Below are positions 36,137 to 48,533 of a stretch of 64,000 nt of DNA, in pieces. The position numbers were made by a program, and so were the translations under genes. This DNA comes from Cryobacterium shii (GTDB lineage Bacteria; Actinomycetota; Actinomycetes; Actinomycetales; Microbacteriaceae): positions 1-64,000 of the forward strand of contig NZ_SOFY01000013.1 of the NCBI RefSeq assembly GCF_004402595.1, read 5' to 3'. Below the pieces are notes generated by a model, which was not told the origin of the DNA, made no database searches, and worked only from the letters and a program-made list of their open reading frames with translations. Each line of letters begins with the position of its first letter. Positions within the stretch are counted from its first letter, which is position 1.

Positions 36137-37348
36137 TCAGGCGATCAGGTCAAGGATGCGCTGGGCCACCGACATCTTGGTTCCGGAGGCCTCACACACT
36201 ATATCTCCAGCGCTGTCGAGCACCCTGACTTCGTTACGGTCCGAGGCAAATCCCTCCGACCATCCCACCCGGTTGACCACCAGGAAATCGCAGCCCTTGC
36301 GGGCGAGCTTGGCCCGGCCCAGGGCGAGAAGCAGGTCAGGGTCGGTCTCGGTTTCGGCGGCGAAGCCGATCAGGACCTGCCCGGGCTTCTTCCCGGCCGC
36401 GAGCCCGGCCAGGATGTCGGGGTTGCGGGTGAGTTCCAGCACGAGCGAGTCCCCGGTGTCGTCCTTTTTGATCTTGTCTGCCCGTACGGTCGCCGGCCGG
36501 TAGTCCGCCACCGCGGCGGCCATGATCACGGCGTCGGCGTCGGCGGCTGTCTCGGTGACGGCCCGTTCCAGGTCGAGCGCCGAGCTCACCAGCAGGAGTT
36601 GAACCGTGGTGGGGGCCGGGACCTCCAGGTTGGCGGCGATCAGGATCACGGTGGCTCCCCGTGCCGCGGCGGACTCCGCCAGGGCTACGCCCTGCTTGCC
36701 GCTGGAGCGGTTCCCGAGGAAGCGCACCGGGTCGAGCGGTTCCCGGGTGCCGCCGGCGGTGATCACGATGCGCTTCCCCGCGAGGTCCGACTGCGGGCGG
36801 CCGTTCTCAGTCGCGGCCAGGGCGGCGAGTGCCGCGGCGACGATCGTGTCCGGTTCGGCCATCCGGCCGGCCCCGGTGTCTGACCCGGTCAGCGGGCCGG
36901 TGCCGGGCCCGACGATGGTGACGCCGCGCGCGCGCAGGGTCGCGACGTTGGCGACGGTGGCCGGGTTGTTCCACATTTCCGTGTGCATGGCCGGCGCGAT
37001 CACGAGCGGGGCGGTGCTGGCCAGGATGGTGTTTCCGAGCAGGTCGTCGGCGAGACCGGCGGCCAGCTTCGCGATGCTGTTCGCCGTGGCCGGTGCCACG
37101 ACGATCAGGTCGGCGGACTGCCCGATCGCCACGTGCCGCACCTCGGCCACGCCCTCATACAGGTCCGTGTGCACGGGGTTCCGGGAGATGGCCTCCAGGG
37201 TGGGCTTGCCCACGAACCGCAGGGCCGCCGGCGTGGCCACGACGTGCACGGTGTCTCCCCGCAACACAAAAGCGCGCACGACGTTGACGGCCTTGTAAGC
37301 GGCGATGCCGCCGGTTATCCCGACGACGACCGTACGACCTGACGACAT
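36137..37348 (-). CDS. coaBC: Bifunctional phosphopantothenoylcysteine decarboxylase/phosphopantothenate-cysteine ligase
   Basis: The 403-aa enzyme catalyses two steps of coenzyme A synthesis. The N-terminal FMN flavoprotein domain (about 1-180) starts VVVGITGGIAAYKAVNVVR and contains APAMHTEMWNNPATVANV. The C-terminal ligase domain (about 190-403) starts KRIVITAGGTREPLDPVRF and contains NRSSGKQGVALAE. It lies 26 nt downstream of rpoZ, a common order (gmk-rpoZ-coaBC) in Actinobacteria, and is probably on the same transcript. Confidence 0.96.
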   Translation of the reverse strand: MSSGRTVVVGITGGIAAYKAVNVVRAFVLRGDTVHVVATPAALRFVGKPTLEAISRNPVHTDLYEGVAEVRHVAIGQSADLIVVAPATANSIAKLAAGLADDLLGNTILASTAPLVIAPAMHTEMWNNPATVANVATLRARGVTIVGPGTGPLTGSDTGAGRMAEPDTIVAAALAALAATENGRPQSDLAGKRIVITAGGTREPLDPVRFLGNRSSGKQGVALAESAAARGATVILIAANLEVPAPTTVQLLLVSSALDLERAVTETAADADAVIMAAAVADYRPATVRADKIKKDDTGDSLVLELTRNPDILAGLAAGKKPGQVLIGFAAETETDPDLLLALGRAKLARKGCDFLVVNRVGWSEGFASDRNEVRVLDSAGDIVCEASGTKMSVAQRILDLIA

Positions 37349-37374
37349 CCTGCGCGCTCTGGCTGCGAGCTGTG

Positions 37375-37632
37375 TTACTCGACGATGGGGCGGGAGACGA
37401 GCTTGTCCTCGTTGATCTCGCGCAGGGCGACCGAGAGCGGCTTGTCCTCCACGGTCGAGTCGACGAGGGGACCGACGTTGTCGAAGAGGCTGCCTTCGTG
37501 CAGGTCCGCGTAGTAGTCGTTGATCTGGCGTGCGCGCTTGGAGGCGAAGACGACGAGGGCGTACTTGGAGTCGACCTTGGTCAGCAGGTCGTCGATGGGC
37601 GGGTCAATGATGCCAGTGAGCTTGGTGGCCAT
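37375..37632 (-). CDS. rpoZ: DNA-directed RNA polymerase omega subunit
   Basis: An 85-aa omega subunit that helps fold the beta-prime subunit. It contains the typical [25 protein letters not shown] core and a C-terminal [14 protein letters not shown] segment. ATG 37632 is placed 8 nt after the GGAG Shine-Dalgarno; an upstream GTG overlaps that site and is unlikely. It follows gmk by 110 nt. Confidence 0.95.
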   Translation of the reverse strand: MATKLTGIIDPPIDDLLTKVDSKYALVVFASKRARQINDYYADLHEGSLFDNVGPLVDSTVEDKPLSVALREINEDKLVSRPIVE

Positions 37633-37742
37633 TGGTGTCACTCCTTCAGAGCGGTTCGTGCTGCGAAACGTGGCAGCAGCGGGCAGATGATGCAGGTGGT
37701 CGCGTGAGTCACGCGGCGCGGAAATTCACGACAAAACGGGCG

Positions 37743-38663
37743 CTATGGCAGCGGCGGTGCCTTGCGCAGATTCAACAAGTCTACGACCTCGCGGGCGGCC
37801 TCGGCCACGTCGTGGTTCACGACCCGGAAATCGAACTCCCCCTGGGCTGCCAATTCGAGCTTGGCGGTCTCCAGTCGGCGGGTCTGTTCGGCGCCACTTT
37901 CGGTGTCCCGGCCGATCAGCCGACGCAGGAGTTCCTCCCAGGTGGGCGGCAGCAGGAAGACAAGCCGGGCTTCCGGCATGGCCCGGCGAACGGCACGGGC
38001 GCCCTGGATGTCGATTTCGAGGAGCACACTGTCGCCGTGGCTGAGGGCTTCGTCGACCGGGCCGCGGGGGGTGCCGTACCGGTAGGCGTTGTGCACGGTC
38101 GCCCATTCCAGGAGTTCCCCGGCATCGACCATGCGGTCGAACTCGGCGTCGTCGACGAAGAAGTAGCTCACGCCTTCGGTCTCGCCCGGCCGGGGCGCCC
38201 GCGTCGTCGCCGACACTGACAGGTGCACGTCGGGGTAGTGCTGACGGATGTAGGCGGCAACGGTTCCCTTGCCGACCGCGGTCGGTCCGGCGAGAACAAC
38301 CAGGCGGGCGGCGGATTCTCCGCGCCGGGAGGTGGTGCGGGTGGTGAGGAAGTCCTGCAACCGGGCGAGTTGGTGCTTGCCGAGGCCGCCTAAACGCTTC
38401 GATGGCGAGATCTCGAGCTTCTCCATGATGCGGTGCATCTTGGTGACGCCGATGGCCGGGATGCTCACCAGGAATTCCGTCACCCGCAGCCGGCCCTCGA
38501 TGCCCTCCGGGCTTTCCGTGGCCACAGCCAGCACTTCGAGTGCCGAACGTTTTCCGTGTGCGATCTGCGTTTTAACGGCGGCGCGCGCTCGGCGGGCCGC
38601 CACGGCTGCGCGCGAGGCTGCAACCCGGTCGACGTCAGGTGGGGTAGGGCGTTTCTCAGCCAC
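37743..38663 (-). CDS. gmk: mIHF-like DNA-binding domain fused to guanylate kinase
   Basis: A 306-aa protein, about 110 residues longer than normal guanylate kinase. Residues about 10-107 look like actinobacterial integration host factor: a basic Ala/Arg-rich helix (AAVAARRARAAVK), then SIPAIGVTKMHRIMEKLEI and RLGGLGKHQ, the H2TH-like DNA-binding core. From about 119 follows the kinase, with P-loop GPTAVGKGT (126-134), SVSATTRAPRPGE and LEIDIQGA. It phosphorylates GMP to GDP. Usually mihF and gmk are separate neighbours. GTG 38663 (GGAG 6 nt upstream, 8-nt overlap with pyrF) is chosen; TTG at 38681 is an alternative. Confidence 0.93.
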   Translation of the reverse strand: MAEKRPTPPDVDRVAASRAAVAARRARAAVKTQIAHGKRSALEVLAVATESPEGIEGRLRVTEFLVSIPAIGVTKMHRIMEKLEISPSKRLGGLGKHQLARLQDFLTTRTTSRRGESAARLVVLAGPTAVGKGTVAAYIRQHYPDVHLSVSATTRAPRPGETEGVSYFFVDDAEFDRMVDAGELLEWATVHNAYRYGTPRGPVDEALSHGDSVLLEIDIQGARAVRRAMPEARLVFLLPPTWEELLRRLIGRDTESGAEQTRRLETAKLELAAQGEFDFRVVNHDVAEAAREVVDLLNLRKAPPLP

Positions 38664-39536
38664 GGGCCGCTCCAGCTTCAACTACTCGGCGCGCAATCAT
38701 CTTTTTGATTCGGTCGGGGCCGACCGCTAGAACGCTGCGCGATTCACTCACGATAACGCCTCGAGCGTACCCCCCGTACAAGATCCTCAGTTTAGATACC
38801 TCCGCGCCCTGGTGACCGAAGCCCGGGGCGAGTATGGGCGTGAGCCCGGTCGCGGGTGCCGACGACAGATCGAGGCCGAACGTGGCCAGGTCCAGGGTCG
38901 CCCCGAGCACAACCCCAAACGAGCCCAGTTCGGTGACACTGCCCGCATTCCGGCCGGAAACGTCATCGAAGACCGCGCGCGCGACGGTGACGCCGGCCTG
39001 CGGCCCGTCGGCGACGACGGCGCGCTGGATGGCCGCCGCCTCCGGGTTCGAGGTCGCTGCGAGCAGGAAGAGGCCCTTCCCGGTTTCACCGGCGAGGGTG
39101 AAGACCTCCGCGAGCGAGCCGACGCCCATGTAGGCGTTCACGGTGATGGCGTCGACCTCGAGGGCCGAACCGGGGCTGAGCCACGCCTGCCCGTAGGCCT
39201 CGACGCTGGTGCCCAGGTCGCCGCGCTTGACGTCGGCGATCACGAGCAGGCCGGCCTCACGGGCGTCCGCCAGGACGCGTTCCAGCGCCACGTAGCCGGC
39301 CGAGCCGAACCGCTCGTAGAACGCCACCTGCGGCTTCACCAGGCCCACCTGCCCGGCGGAGGCCGCCACGACCTGCCGTCCGAACGACTCGGCGCCCGCA
39401 GCCGTGTCCGGCAGCCCCCAGTCCGTCAGGAGCCAGGCGTGCGGGTCGATCCCGACGCACAGCTGCCCCCAGCGCGAGAAGGCCTGCCCCAGCCGCCCGC
39501 CGAAGGTCGACGGGCCGGCCGCGCCGTCTCCCCCGT

Positions 39537-39540
<4 letters not shown>
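38656..39540 (-). CDS. pyrF: Orotidine 5'-phosphate decarboxylase
   Basis: A 294-aa last enzyme of UMP synthesis. It belongs to the longer, mycobacterial-type (class II) OMP decarboxylases: [10 protein letters not shown] at the N-terminus, [12 protein letters not shown], the catalytic [13 protein letters not shown], and [10 protein letters not shown] near the end. It overlaps carB by 4 nt and gmk by 8 nt, so it is embedded in one message. Confidence 0.96.
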
Positions 39541-42823
<3,283 letters not shown>

Positions 42824-42824
<1 letters not shown>

Positions 42825-43999
42825 TACTTGGCGTCTCCTGCTCCGGCGGCCGCACGATGAGCGACCACCACTTCCCTGAACCGATCAAAAAGGTACTCGG
42901 CGTCGTGCGGGCCGGCCGCGGACTCCGGGTGGTACTGCACCGAGAAGGCGGGAATATCGAGGCAGCGGATGCCCTCGACCACCTGGTCGTTGAGGCTGTA
43001 GTGGCTCACTTCGACCTTGCCGAATCCGGTGCGGGAGTCGTGCACGCCCTCGATCGGCATGTCCACGGCGAAACCGTGGTTCTGGGACGTGATCTCCACC
43101 CGGCCGGTGCTCTTGTCGAGGACCGGCTGGTTGATGCCGCGGTGGCCGAAAGGCAGCTTGTAGGTACGGAACCCCAGCGCGCGGCCGAGCAGCTGGTTGC
43201 CGAAGCAGATCCCGAAGTAGGGCACGCCGGCGCGCAGGATTTCCTGCAGGAGCGTCACGTGGGCGTCGGAGGCGGCCGGGTCGCCGGGGCCGTTCGAGAA
43301 GAAGACGGCCGAGGGGTTCAGCGAGAGCACGTGCTCCGCGGTGACCGACTGGGGCAGCACCAGAACCTCGAAGCCGCGTGCGGCCAGGTGGTTGAGAGTG
43401 GACGTCTTGACGCCGAGGTCGAGCACGACGACCGAACCGATGCGTTCCCCCTGCGCGGGGACCGAGAACGGCTCAACGGTGGAGACCTCGTCGGACAGGT
43501 TGCGGCCGCGCATGGCGGCGCCGGAGCGCACCAGCTCGAGCTGTTCGCCGTCGGAAATGGCGAAGCGGTCACCGGAGAAGATGCCGCTTCTCATGGCGCC
43601 GGCGGACCGGATGTGGCGGGTGATGGCGCGCGTGTCGATGCCGCTGATCCCGACGACTCCCCCGCTCTCGAGGTCATCGTCCAGGCTGCGGGTCGACCGG
43701 AAGTTGGAGGCGATCCGGGCCGGCTCGCGCACCACGAAACCGGAGACCCAGATGCGGCGGGATTCCATGTCTTCGTCGTTGGCGCCGGTGTTGCCGATGT
43801 GCGGAGCCGTCATCAGCACGATCTGGCCGGCGTAGGACGGGTCGGTGAGGGTCTCCTGGTAGCCGGTCATGCCGGTGGCGAAGACGATCTCGCCGAGGGT
43901 CTGGCCCTGGCTGCCGTAGGCCCGGCCTTCGTAGCGGCGGCCGTCTTCGAGCACGAGTACGGCGGCAGTCGGTCGGTCGGGGGTCGCTGCGTTGCTCAC
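42824..43999 (-). CDS. carA: Carbamoyl phosphate synthase small subunit
   Basis: A 391-aa glutamine amidotransferase subunit that passes ammonia to CarB. The C-terminal class I domain has the nucleophile in [12 protein letters not shown] and the catalytic His/Glu in VQYHPE. The N-terminal interaction domain starts [19 protein letters not shown] 43999 is used: it lies 1 nt after the stop of the PH-like gene, with GAGG 7 nt upstream. The longer frame reads into the upstream gene and is rejected. Confidence 0.97.
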
Positions 44000-44000
44000 G

Positions 44001-44558
44001 CTACGCCTCGCTTTCATCATGCGTGGCCGGGCGCAGGGCGTCGGCCGCAATGGTTCGGATGGCGTCGTTCAGTTTGACGCGGTCGGATGGGTCAAGGACT
44101 CGGAAATAGCTGTCGACGGTCTGGGGCTCGTCCACCCGGGACGCGCCGGTGGTCGGCCCGGCCAGGCGCCAGCCCAGCAGAAGCAGCCCGTCCGGCTCGA
44201 CCACGCGGTCGATGGCGTAGGTCGCGTCCTCGAGCACCTGGATCGCGGCGCCGGGGATGAAGACGGTCTCCTCGCCGGCGAGGACCAGCATGACGCCGGC
44301 CTCGGTCACGGCGAGGCGTGCCCTGGCCCGGAAGCCGAGCCCGCTGATGTTGAGGCGCTCCAGCGGTCGGCCGCGCAGGGTGGTGGCCACGTAGAACACG
44401 GCGACGGACGCCAGTTCGGCGCCGGCGTCGACCGGCAGGGGGTAACCGGCCGGCAGTGCCGCGTCGCGCCGGCCGCGGCCGCGCCAGCTGCGGTACATCA
44501 GCGCGAGCACGCCGAGCAGCACCGCGACGGTGATGACGGTGGCGATGGTCCTAGCCAC
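44001..44558 (-). CDS. Membrane-anchored PH-like domain protein of the pyr operon
   Basis: A 185-aa protein with one N-terminal helix (about 5-22), a basic stretch, then a beta-rich domain (about 65-165; [23 protein letters not shown]) of the bacterial PH-like type found between pyrC and carA in many Actinobacteria. No catalytic motif is visible and the function is unknown; tethering or regulating the pyrimidine enzymes at the membrane is only a guess. It overlaps pyrC by 8 nt and ends 1 nt before carA. Confidence 0.8.
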   Translation of the reverse strand: MARTIATVITVAVLLGVLALMYRSWRGRGRRDAALPAGYPLPVDAGAELASVAVFYVATTLRGRPLERLNISGLGFRARARLAVTEAGVMLVLAGEETVFIPGAAIQVLEDATYAIDRVVEPDGLLLLGWRLAGPTTGASRVDEPQTVDSYFRVLDPSDRVKLNDAIRTIAADALRPATHDESEA

Positions 44559-45900
44559 GGTCGTTCTCCCCGTGGGCGGCGATCTCCGCGATCGGCCGCA
44601 GCATTCCGTCCAGCACTGTGGCGTAGCCCCGGTGGAAGGTGGCGTGCACCCGGCCGGGCAGGGTCATGGTCAGGTAGGGCGAGTTGACGCCCTTGCCGGC
44701 CAGGTCCTCGCGGTCGAAGACCCGGCTGGCCGACGGATCGTAGAGGGTGAGCTCGGCGGGAGCGCCCACGACGAGCCCCTGGCCCTGGCCGTTCACGCGG
44801 CCGATCCGGGCGGGGGTGGCCGAGAGCACCCGGGCGATGTCGGACCAGTCCAGCTGTCCGCCGGCGACCACGGCCGCGTGCACGACGGACAGGGCGGACT
44901 CGAGGCCGACCATGCCGTTCGCCGCGGCATCCCATTCGCAGTCCTTTGACTCCACTGGGTGCGGGGCATGATCGGTGGCCACGATGTCGATCGTGCCGTC
45001 GGCGAGGCCGGCGCGCAGTGCCTCCACGTCTTCCCGGCGGCGCAGCGGGGGGTTCACCTTGAACCGGGCGTCGTAACCGACGACCAGGTCTTCGGTCAGC
45101 AGCAGGTGGTGGGGCGTGGCCTCGGCCGTCACGTTAATTCCACGGGCCTTGGCCCAGCGGATGACGTCGACCGAGCCCGCCGTCGACACGTGGCACACGT
45201 GCAGGCGGGACCCCACGTGCTCGGCCAGCAGCACGTCGCGGGCGATGATCGATTCCTCGGCGACCGCCGGCCAGCCCGTCAGCCCGAGTTCGCCGGAGAG
45301 GGCGCCCTCGTTCATCTGAGCTTTCTCGGTCAGTCTCGGTTCCTGGGCGTGCTGGGCGACGACCCCGTCGAACGCCTTGACGTATTCCAGGGCCCTGCGC
45401 ATCAGCAGCGGGTCCGACACGCAGAAGCCGTCGTCGGAGAAGACCCGTACCCGGGCGCGGCTGGCCGCCATTGCGCCGAGTTCGGCGAGGCGCTCCCCCG
45501 CGAGTCCGACGGTGACCGCGCCGATGGGTTGCACGGTGACGTAGCCGGCCCGTTCGCCGAGGGCGAGGACCTGCTCGACGACCCCGGCCGTGTCCTGAAC
45601 GGGCGAGGTGTTGGCCATGGCGAAGACGCTGGTGAAGCCTCCGATCGCGGCGGCCCGGCTGCCGGTGAGGATGGTCTCGCTCTGCTCGAATCCCGGCTCG
45701 CGCAGGTGCGTGTGCAGGTCGACGAGTCCCGGCAGGGCGATCAGGCCGGCGGCGTCGATGACGCTCGCTCCGGCGCTGGAGAGACCGGAGCCGAGTTCGG
45801 TGATGCGTCCGTCGGCGAGCACCAGGTCAGTGCCGGTTCCGTCCGGAAGTGTGGCGCCCCTGATCAGGTAGCGCGTGCTGGCAGCGCGTTCGCTGGACAT
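44551..45900 (-). CDS. pyrC: Dihydroorotase
   Basis: The 449-aa amidohydrolase closes carbamoyl aspartate to dihydroorotate. It is the class I type with GLVDLHTHLREPGFEQSETI (HxH metal ligands), later His residues in VAQHAQEP and LHVCHVST, and the catalytic Asp in IVATDHAPHPVESKDCE. The length is normal. It starts directly after the pyrB stop. Confidence 0.97.
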   Translation of the reverse strand: MSSERAASTRYLIRGATLPDGTGTDLVLADGRITELGSGLSSAGASVIDAAGLIALPGLVDLHTHLREPGFEQSETILTGSRAAAIGGFTSVFAMANTSPVQDTAGVVEQVLALGERAGYVTVQPIGAVTVGLAGERLAELGAMAASRARVRVFSDDGFCVSDPLLMRRALEYVKAFDGVVAQHAQEPRLTEKAQMNEGALSGELGLTGWPAVAEESIIARDVLLAEHVGSRLHVCHVSTAGSVDVIRWAKARGINVTAEATPHHLLLTEDLVVGYDARFKVNPPLRRREDVEALRAGLADGTIDIVATDHAPHPVESKDCEWDAAANGMVGLESALSVVHAAVVAGGQLDWSDIARVLSATPARIGRVNGQGQGLVVGAPAELTLYDPSASRVFDREDLAGKGVNSPYLTMTLPGRVHATFHRGYATVLDGMLRPIAEIAAHGENDRG

Positions 45901-46851
45901 TTATGAATCCTCCCGATCGCCGGACAGCAGCAGGTACAGTGCCGCCATCCGCACTGAAACACCGTTCGCGACCTGTTCGCGCACGGTTGAGCCGGCCGAG
46001 TCGGCCGCCGCTGAAGATATTTCCAGGCCGCGATTCATGGGGCCGGGGTGCATCACAATGCTAGTCGGAGCCAGCCGGGCGAAACGCTCATCGTCCAGGC
46101 CCCAGCGGCGCGAGTACTCCCGGCTGTTCGGGAAAAACGCGGCGTTCATCCGTTCCAGCTGGATGCGCAGCATCATGACCACGTCCGGGCCGGAGTCGAT
46201 CGCGGCGTCCAGGTCGAAACCCACCTCGGCCGGCCACCCCGTCAGGTCCATCGGCAGCAGCGTGGGCGGGGCGACGAACGTGACGTGTGCCCCCAACGTG
46301 GTGAGCAGCCACACGTTGGAGCGGGCGACCCGGGAGTGCAGAATGTCGCCGACGATGGTGACCGTGACGCCGTCCAGGCCTTTCCCGCGGGCACCGCCCT
46401 GGTGCAGGCGACGACGGATGGTGAACGCGTCCAGCAGCGCCTGGGTCGGGTGCTCGTGCATCCCGTCGCCCGCGTTGATGATGCCGGCGTCGATCCAGCC
46501 GCTTTCGGCGAGCACGTGCGGGGCGCCGGAGGCCGGGTGGCGGATCACGACGGCATCCGCCCCCATGGCGGCGAGGGTCTGGGCCGTGTCCTTGAGGCTC
46601 TCGCCCTTCGACACGCTCGATCCTTTCGCGCTGAAGTTGATCACGTCGGCGCTGAGCCGCTTGGCGGCCGCCTCGAACGAGATCCGGGTACGGGTCGAGT
46701 CCTCGAAGAAGAGGTTGACCACGGTTTTGCCGCGCAGGGTCGGAAGCTTCTTGACCTCGCGGTCGGCGACATCCGCCATGTCCTCGGCGATGTCGAGGAG
46801 CGTGATCGCGTCGTCCCGGCTCATGTCCTTGGTCGACAGGAGGTGCCTCAT
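45901..46851 (-). CDS. pyrB: Aspartate carbamoyltransferase catalytic subunit
   Basis: A 316-aa catalytic chain joining carbamoyl phosphate and aspartate. Visible: [19 protein letters not shown] (carbamoyl phosphate site), [25 protein letters not shown] and [12 protein letters not shown]. No regulatory PyrI gene is present, as expected for this type. It overlaps pyrR by 4 nt (ATGA), so production is coupled to the regulator. Confidence 0.97.
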   Translation of the reverse strand: MRHLLSTKDMSRDDAITLLDIAEDMADVADREVKKLPTLRGKTVVNLFFEDSTRTRISFEAAAKRLSADVINFSAKGSSVSKGESLKDTAQTLAAMGADAVVIRHPASGAPHVLAESGWIDAGIINAGDGMHEHPTQALLDAFTIRRRLHQGGARGKGLDGVTVTIVGDILHSRVARSNVWLLTTLGAHVTFVAPPTLLPMDLTGWPAEVGFDLDAAIDSGPDVVMMLRIQLERMNAAFFPNSREYSRRWGLDDERFARLAPTSIVMHPGPMNRGLEISSAAADSAGSTVREQVANGVSVRMAALYLLLSGDREDS

Positions 46852-47423
46852 GACGCGTCCTCGTTCTCTGCGCCCACGTGCGCTGGGCCGTCTCCGCCGT
46901 CGATGCTGACGAATTCGTCGCCGTCGACCTCCAGCAGGTGCAGGTTGATGCGTTCGTCGGTCGAGCTGGGCAGGTTCTTGCCCACGAAGTCCGCACGGAT
47001 CGGCAGCTCCCGGTGCCCGCGGTCGACCAGAACGGCCAGGCGCACGACGGTGGGGCGGCCGTGGTCGCCGAGGGCGTCGAGGGCGGCACGAATGGTGCGG
47101 CCCGAGTACAGCACGTCGTCGACAAGCACGACGGTGGCCCCCTCGATGCTCCCAGGGACGTGGGTGCGTGAGGGGGTTCGGGTGCGGGTGTGAGCGAGGT
47201 CGTCGCGGTACATCGTGACGTCGAGGGAGCCGACCCGCACCCCGGTCGCCGCCGGTTCGATCCGCCGGATCGTCTCCGCGATCCGCTGGGCGAGTACCAC
47301 ACCGCGGGTGGGGATCCCCAGGATCACGAGATTGTCAGCGCCGCGATTGGACTCCAGGATCTCGTGGGAGATCCGAGTCAACGCTCGCGTGATGTCAGCC
47401 TGGTTCAGCACTGTTCGTGCCAT
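46848..47423 (-). CDS. pyrR: Bifunctional pyr operon regulator/uracil phosphoribosyltransferase
   Basis: A 191-aa RNA-binding protein with a type I phosphoribosyltransferase fold. The PRPP loop is [15 protein letters not shown], and the N-terminal [16 protein letters not shown] is typical. UMP-bound PyrR binds a specific hairpin in pyr mRNA. A matching site lies just upstream of this gene (47432-47460), next to a strong AGGAGG Shine-Dalgarno. It is the first gene of the pyr operon. Confidence 0.97.
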   Translation of the reverse strand: MARTVLNQADITRALTRISHEILESNRGADNLVILGIPTRGVVLAQRIAETIRRIEPAATGVRVGSLDVTMYRDDLAHTRTRTPSRTHVPGSIEGATVVLVDDVLYSGRTIRAALDALGDHGRPTVVRLAVLVDRGHRELPIRADFVGKNLPSSTDERINLHLLEVDGDEFVSIDGGDGPAHVGAENEDAS

Positions 47424-47431
47424 AAACCTGA

Positions 47432-47460
47432 CCTCCTTCCCCGCCTCACCGGACGGCTGT
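47432..47460 (-). promoter_or_regulatory. PyrR-binding RNA element overlapping the pyrR ribosome-binding site
   Basis: The leader reads CCGUCCGGUGAGGCGGGG followed directly by AAGGAGG. UCCGGUGAGGC (47443-47453) fits the PyrR consensus UCCNGNGAGGY, enclosed by a short G/C stem. The Shine-Dalgarno (47432-47437) immediately follows. Binding of PyrR would therefore hide the ribosome site, i.e. translational repression as described for mycobacterial PyrR, instead of the attenuation known in Bacillus. Confidence 0.75.
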
Positions 47461-47465
47461 TAAAG

Positions 47466-47489
47466 GAAATCTTTTCCGATTTCACCCTA
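47466..47489 (-). promoter_or_regulatory. Possible pyrR -10 box and leader hairpin
   Basis: On the minus strand TAGGGT (47484-47489) resembles a -10 element. It is followed by a perfect hairpin GAAATC-GGAAAA-GATTTC (47466-47483), ahead of the PyrR site. No convincing -35 is seen. Confidence 0.3.
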
Positions 47490-47603
47490 ACACCTCACGC
47501 CGCCTCCCCTGGCCGCGGTCTCCCTAGCAACGGGCGCCGGCCGCGGTTAAGCTACCGGCAACGATGGGCCAGACCCGGGAAAGGCTGCGGAGGGAGACCG
47601 ACA

Positions 47604-48514
47604 ATGTCGCCGACGGACGAGGCGTCACGACGAGGGGAAGCTCGGGGCCCGTCCCCGTTCGCCTCGGAGGTGGGCGCACCAGCCGGGCCGATCAGCCTGT
47701 TGCGGCGTCAGGAGATCGAGTCCGTGCAGCGCGAACTCGAGCTCCTGGCTCCCACCGAGGAGGCCCGGCTCGAGAGCGTGCACAAGTACCGGGACGCGGT
47801 ATTCTCGCAGTATTTCCGGGACCGTCCGGTCTTCACCCTGACCTGGCCGGACAGCCTCTACATTCCGGCGGAGGCTGATTTCAAGAGGTACTGGTTCGTC
47901 GCGCCGCCGGGCGACCACCGGTACCGGTACCGGTGGTCGAACACGGAGAAGGGCCAGCCCGCCGGCAGTTCCGCCTCGGAGAAGGACGGCCGCCTGTTCA
48001 GCTGGGTCAACGTCTCCGCGCTGAACCCGAGCTACATCGGTTTCGCCGGTACCGGCGTCAGCATCACTCCCCGGGCCAGCCTCTCCACCGTCACCGTGAG
48101 CGCCGACATCGATCTCGTCACCGAAACCCGCTGGTGGCACATGCCCGGCACACCGGCCGGGTTCGCTCACTTCGCGTACCGCGGCACGGCCTATCTGGCC
48201 GGCTGGGAGATCGACCCGGTCACGGGCCAGTGGGAGCTCCTGGGCCATTCGGTTCACGCAGTCTGTTCAGGTTCAGCGAGAGCGGGCAGGGCGGGTCCGT
48301 CATCAATTCACAGCGGCAGGCGTTCACCGACCTGTCGGTGACGCTGCAGTTGCAGGGCTCGCACACCTACGCCATCGGCGTCGCGTTCGAGGCCGAGATC
48401 GCCTTCGACTGCCGCGATCACACGGGCCGCCCCTACAAGAAGCAGCCGGGTGACGACATCCGCCCGTGGGCATCCATCGTCGGAAACGTCGCCAGCATCA
48501 GCGTCTCCACCTGA
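47604..48514 (+). pseudogene. Unknown protein, interrupted by a single-base frameshift
   Basis: ATG 47604 follows GGAGGGAG (about 7 nt spacing). The first part (about 220 residues) begins MSPTDEASRRGEARG, has a charged helical stretch (LLRRQEIESVQRELELL), and then a beta-rich region (VSITPRASLSTVTVSADIDLV). Near 48258-48272 the frame is lost; coding continues in the next frame as SLFRFSESGQGGSV to the stop at 48512-48514, and the out-of-frame piece would end at 48341. One missing base explains the change. The family is not recognised. It is the only plus-strand gene in this part and sits between pyrR and the DsbA-like gene. Confidence 0.65.
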
Positions 48515-48525
48515 CCCGAGTCAGG
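48510..48525. terminator. Short hairpin between convergent genes
   Basis: CCTGAC-CCGA-GTCAGG, a 6-bp stem overlapping the stop codon of the plus-strand gene and 8 nt from the end of the minus-strand gene. It may terminate both, but the stem is short and no U-run is present. Confidence 0.35.
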
Positions 48526-48533
48526 GCGCCGGG

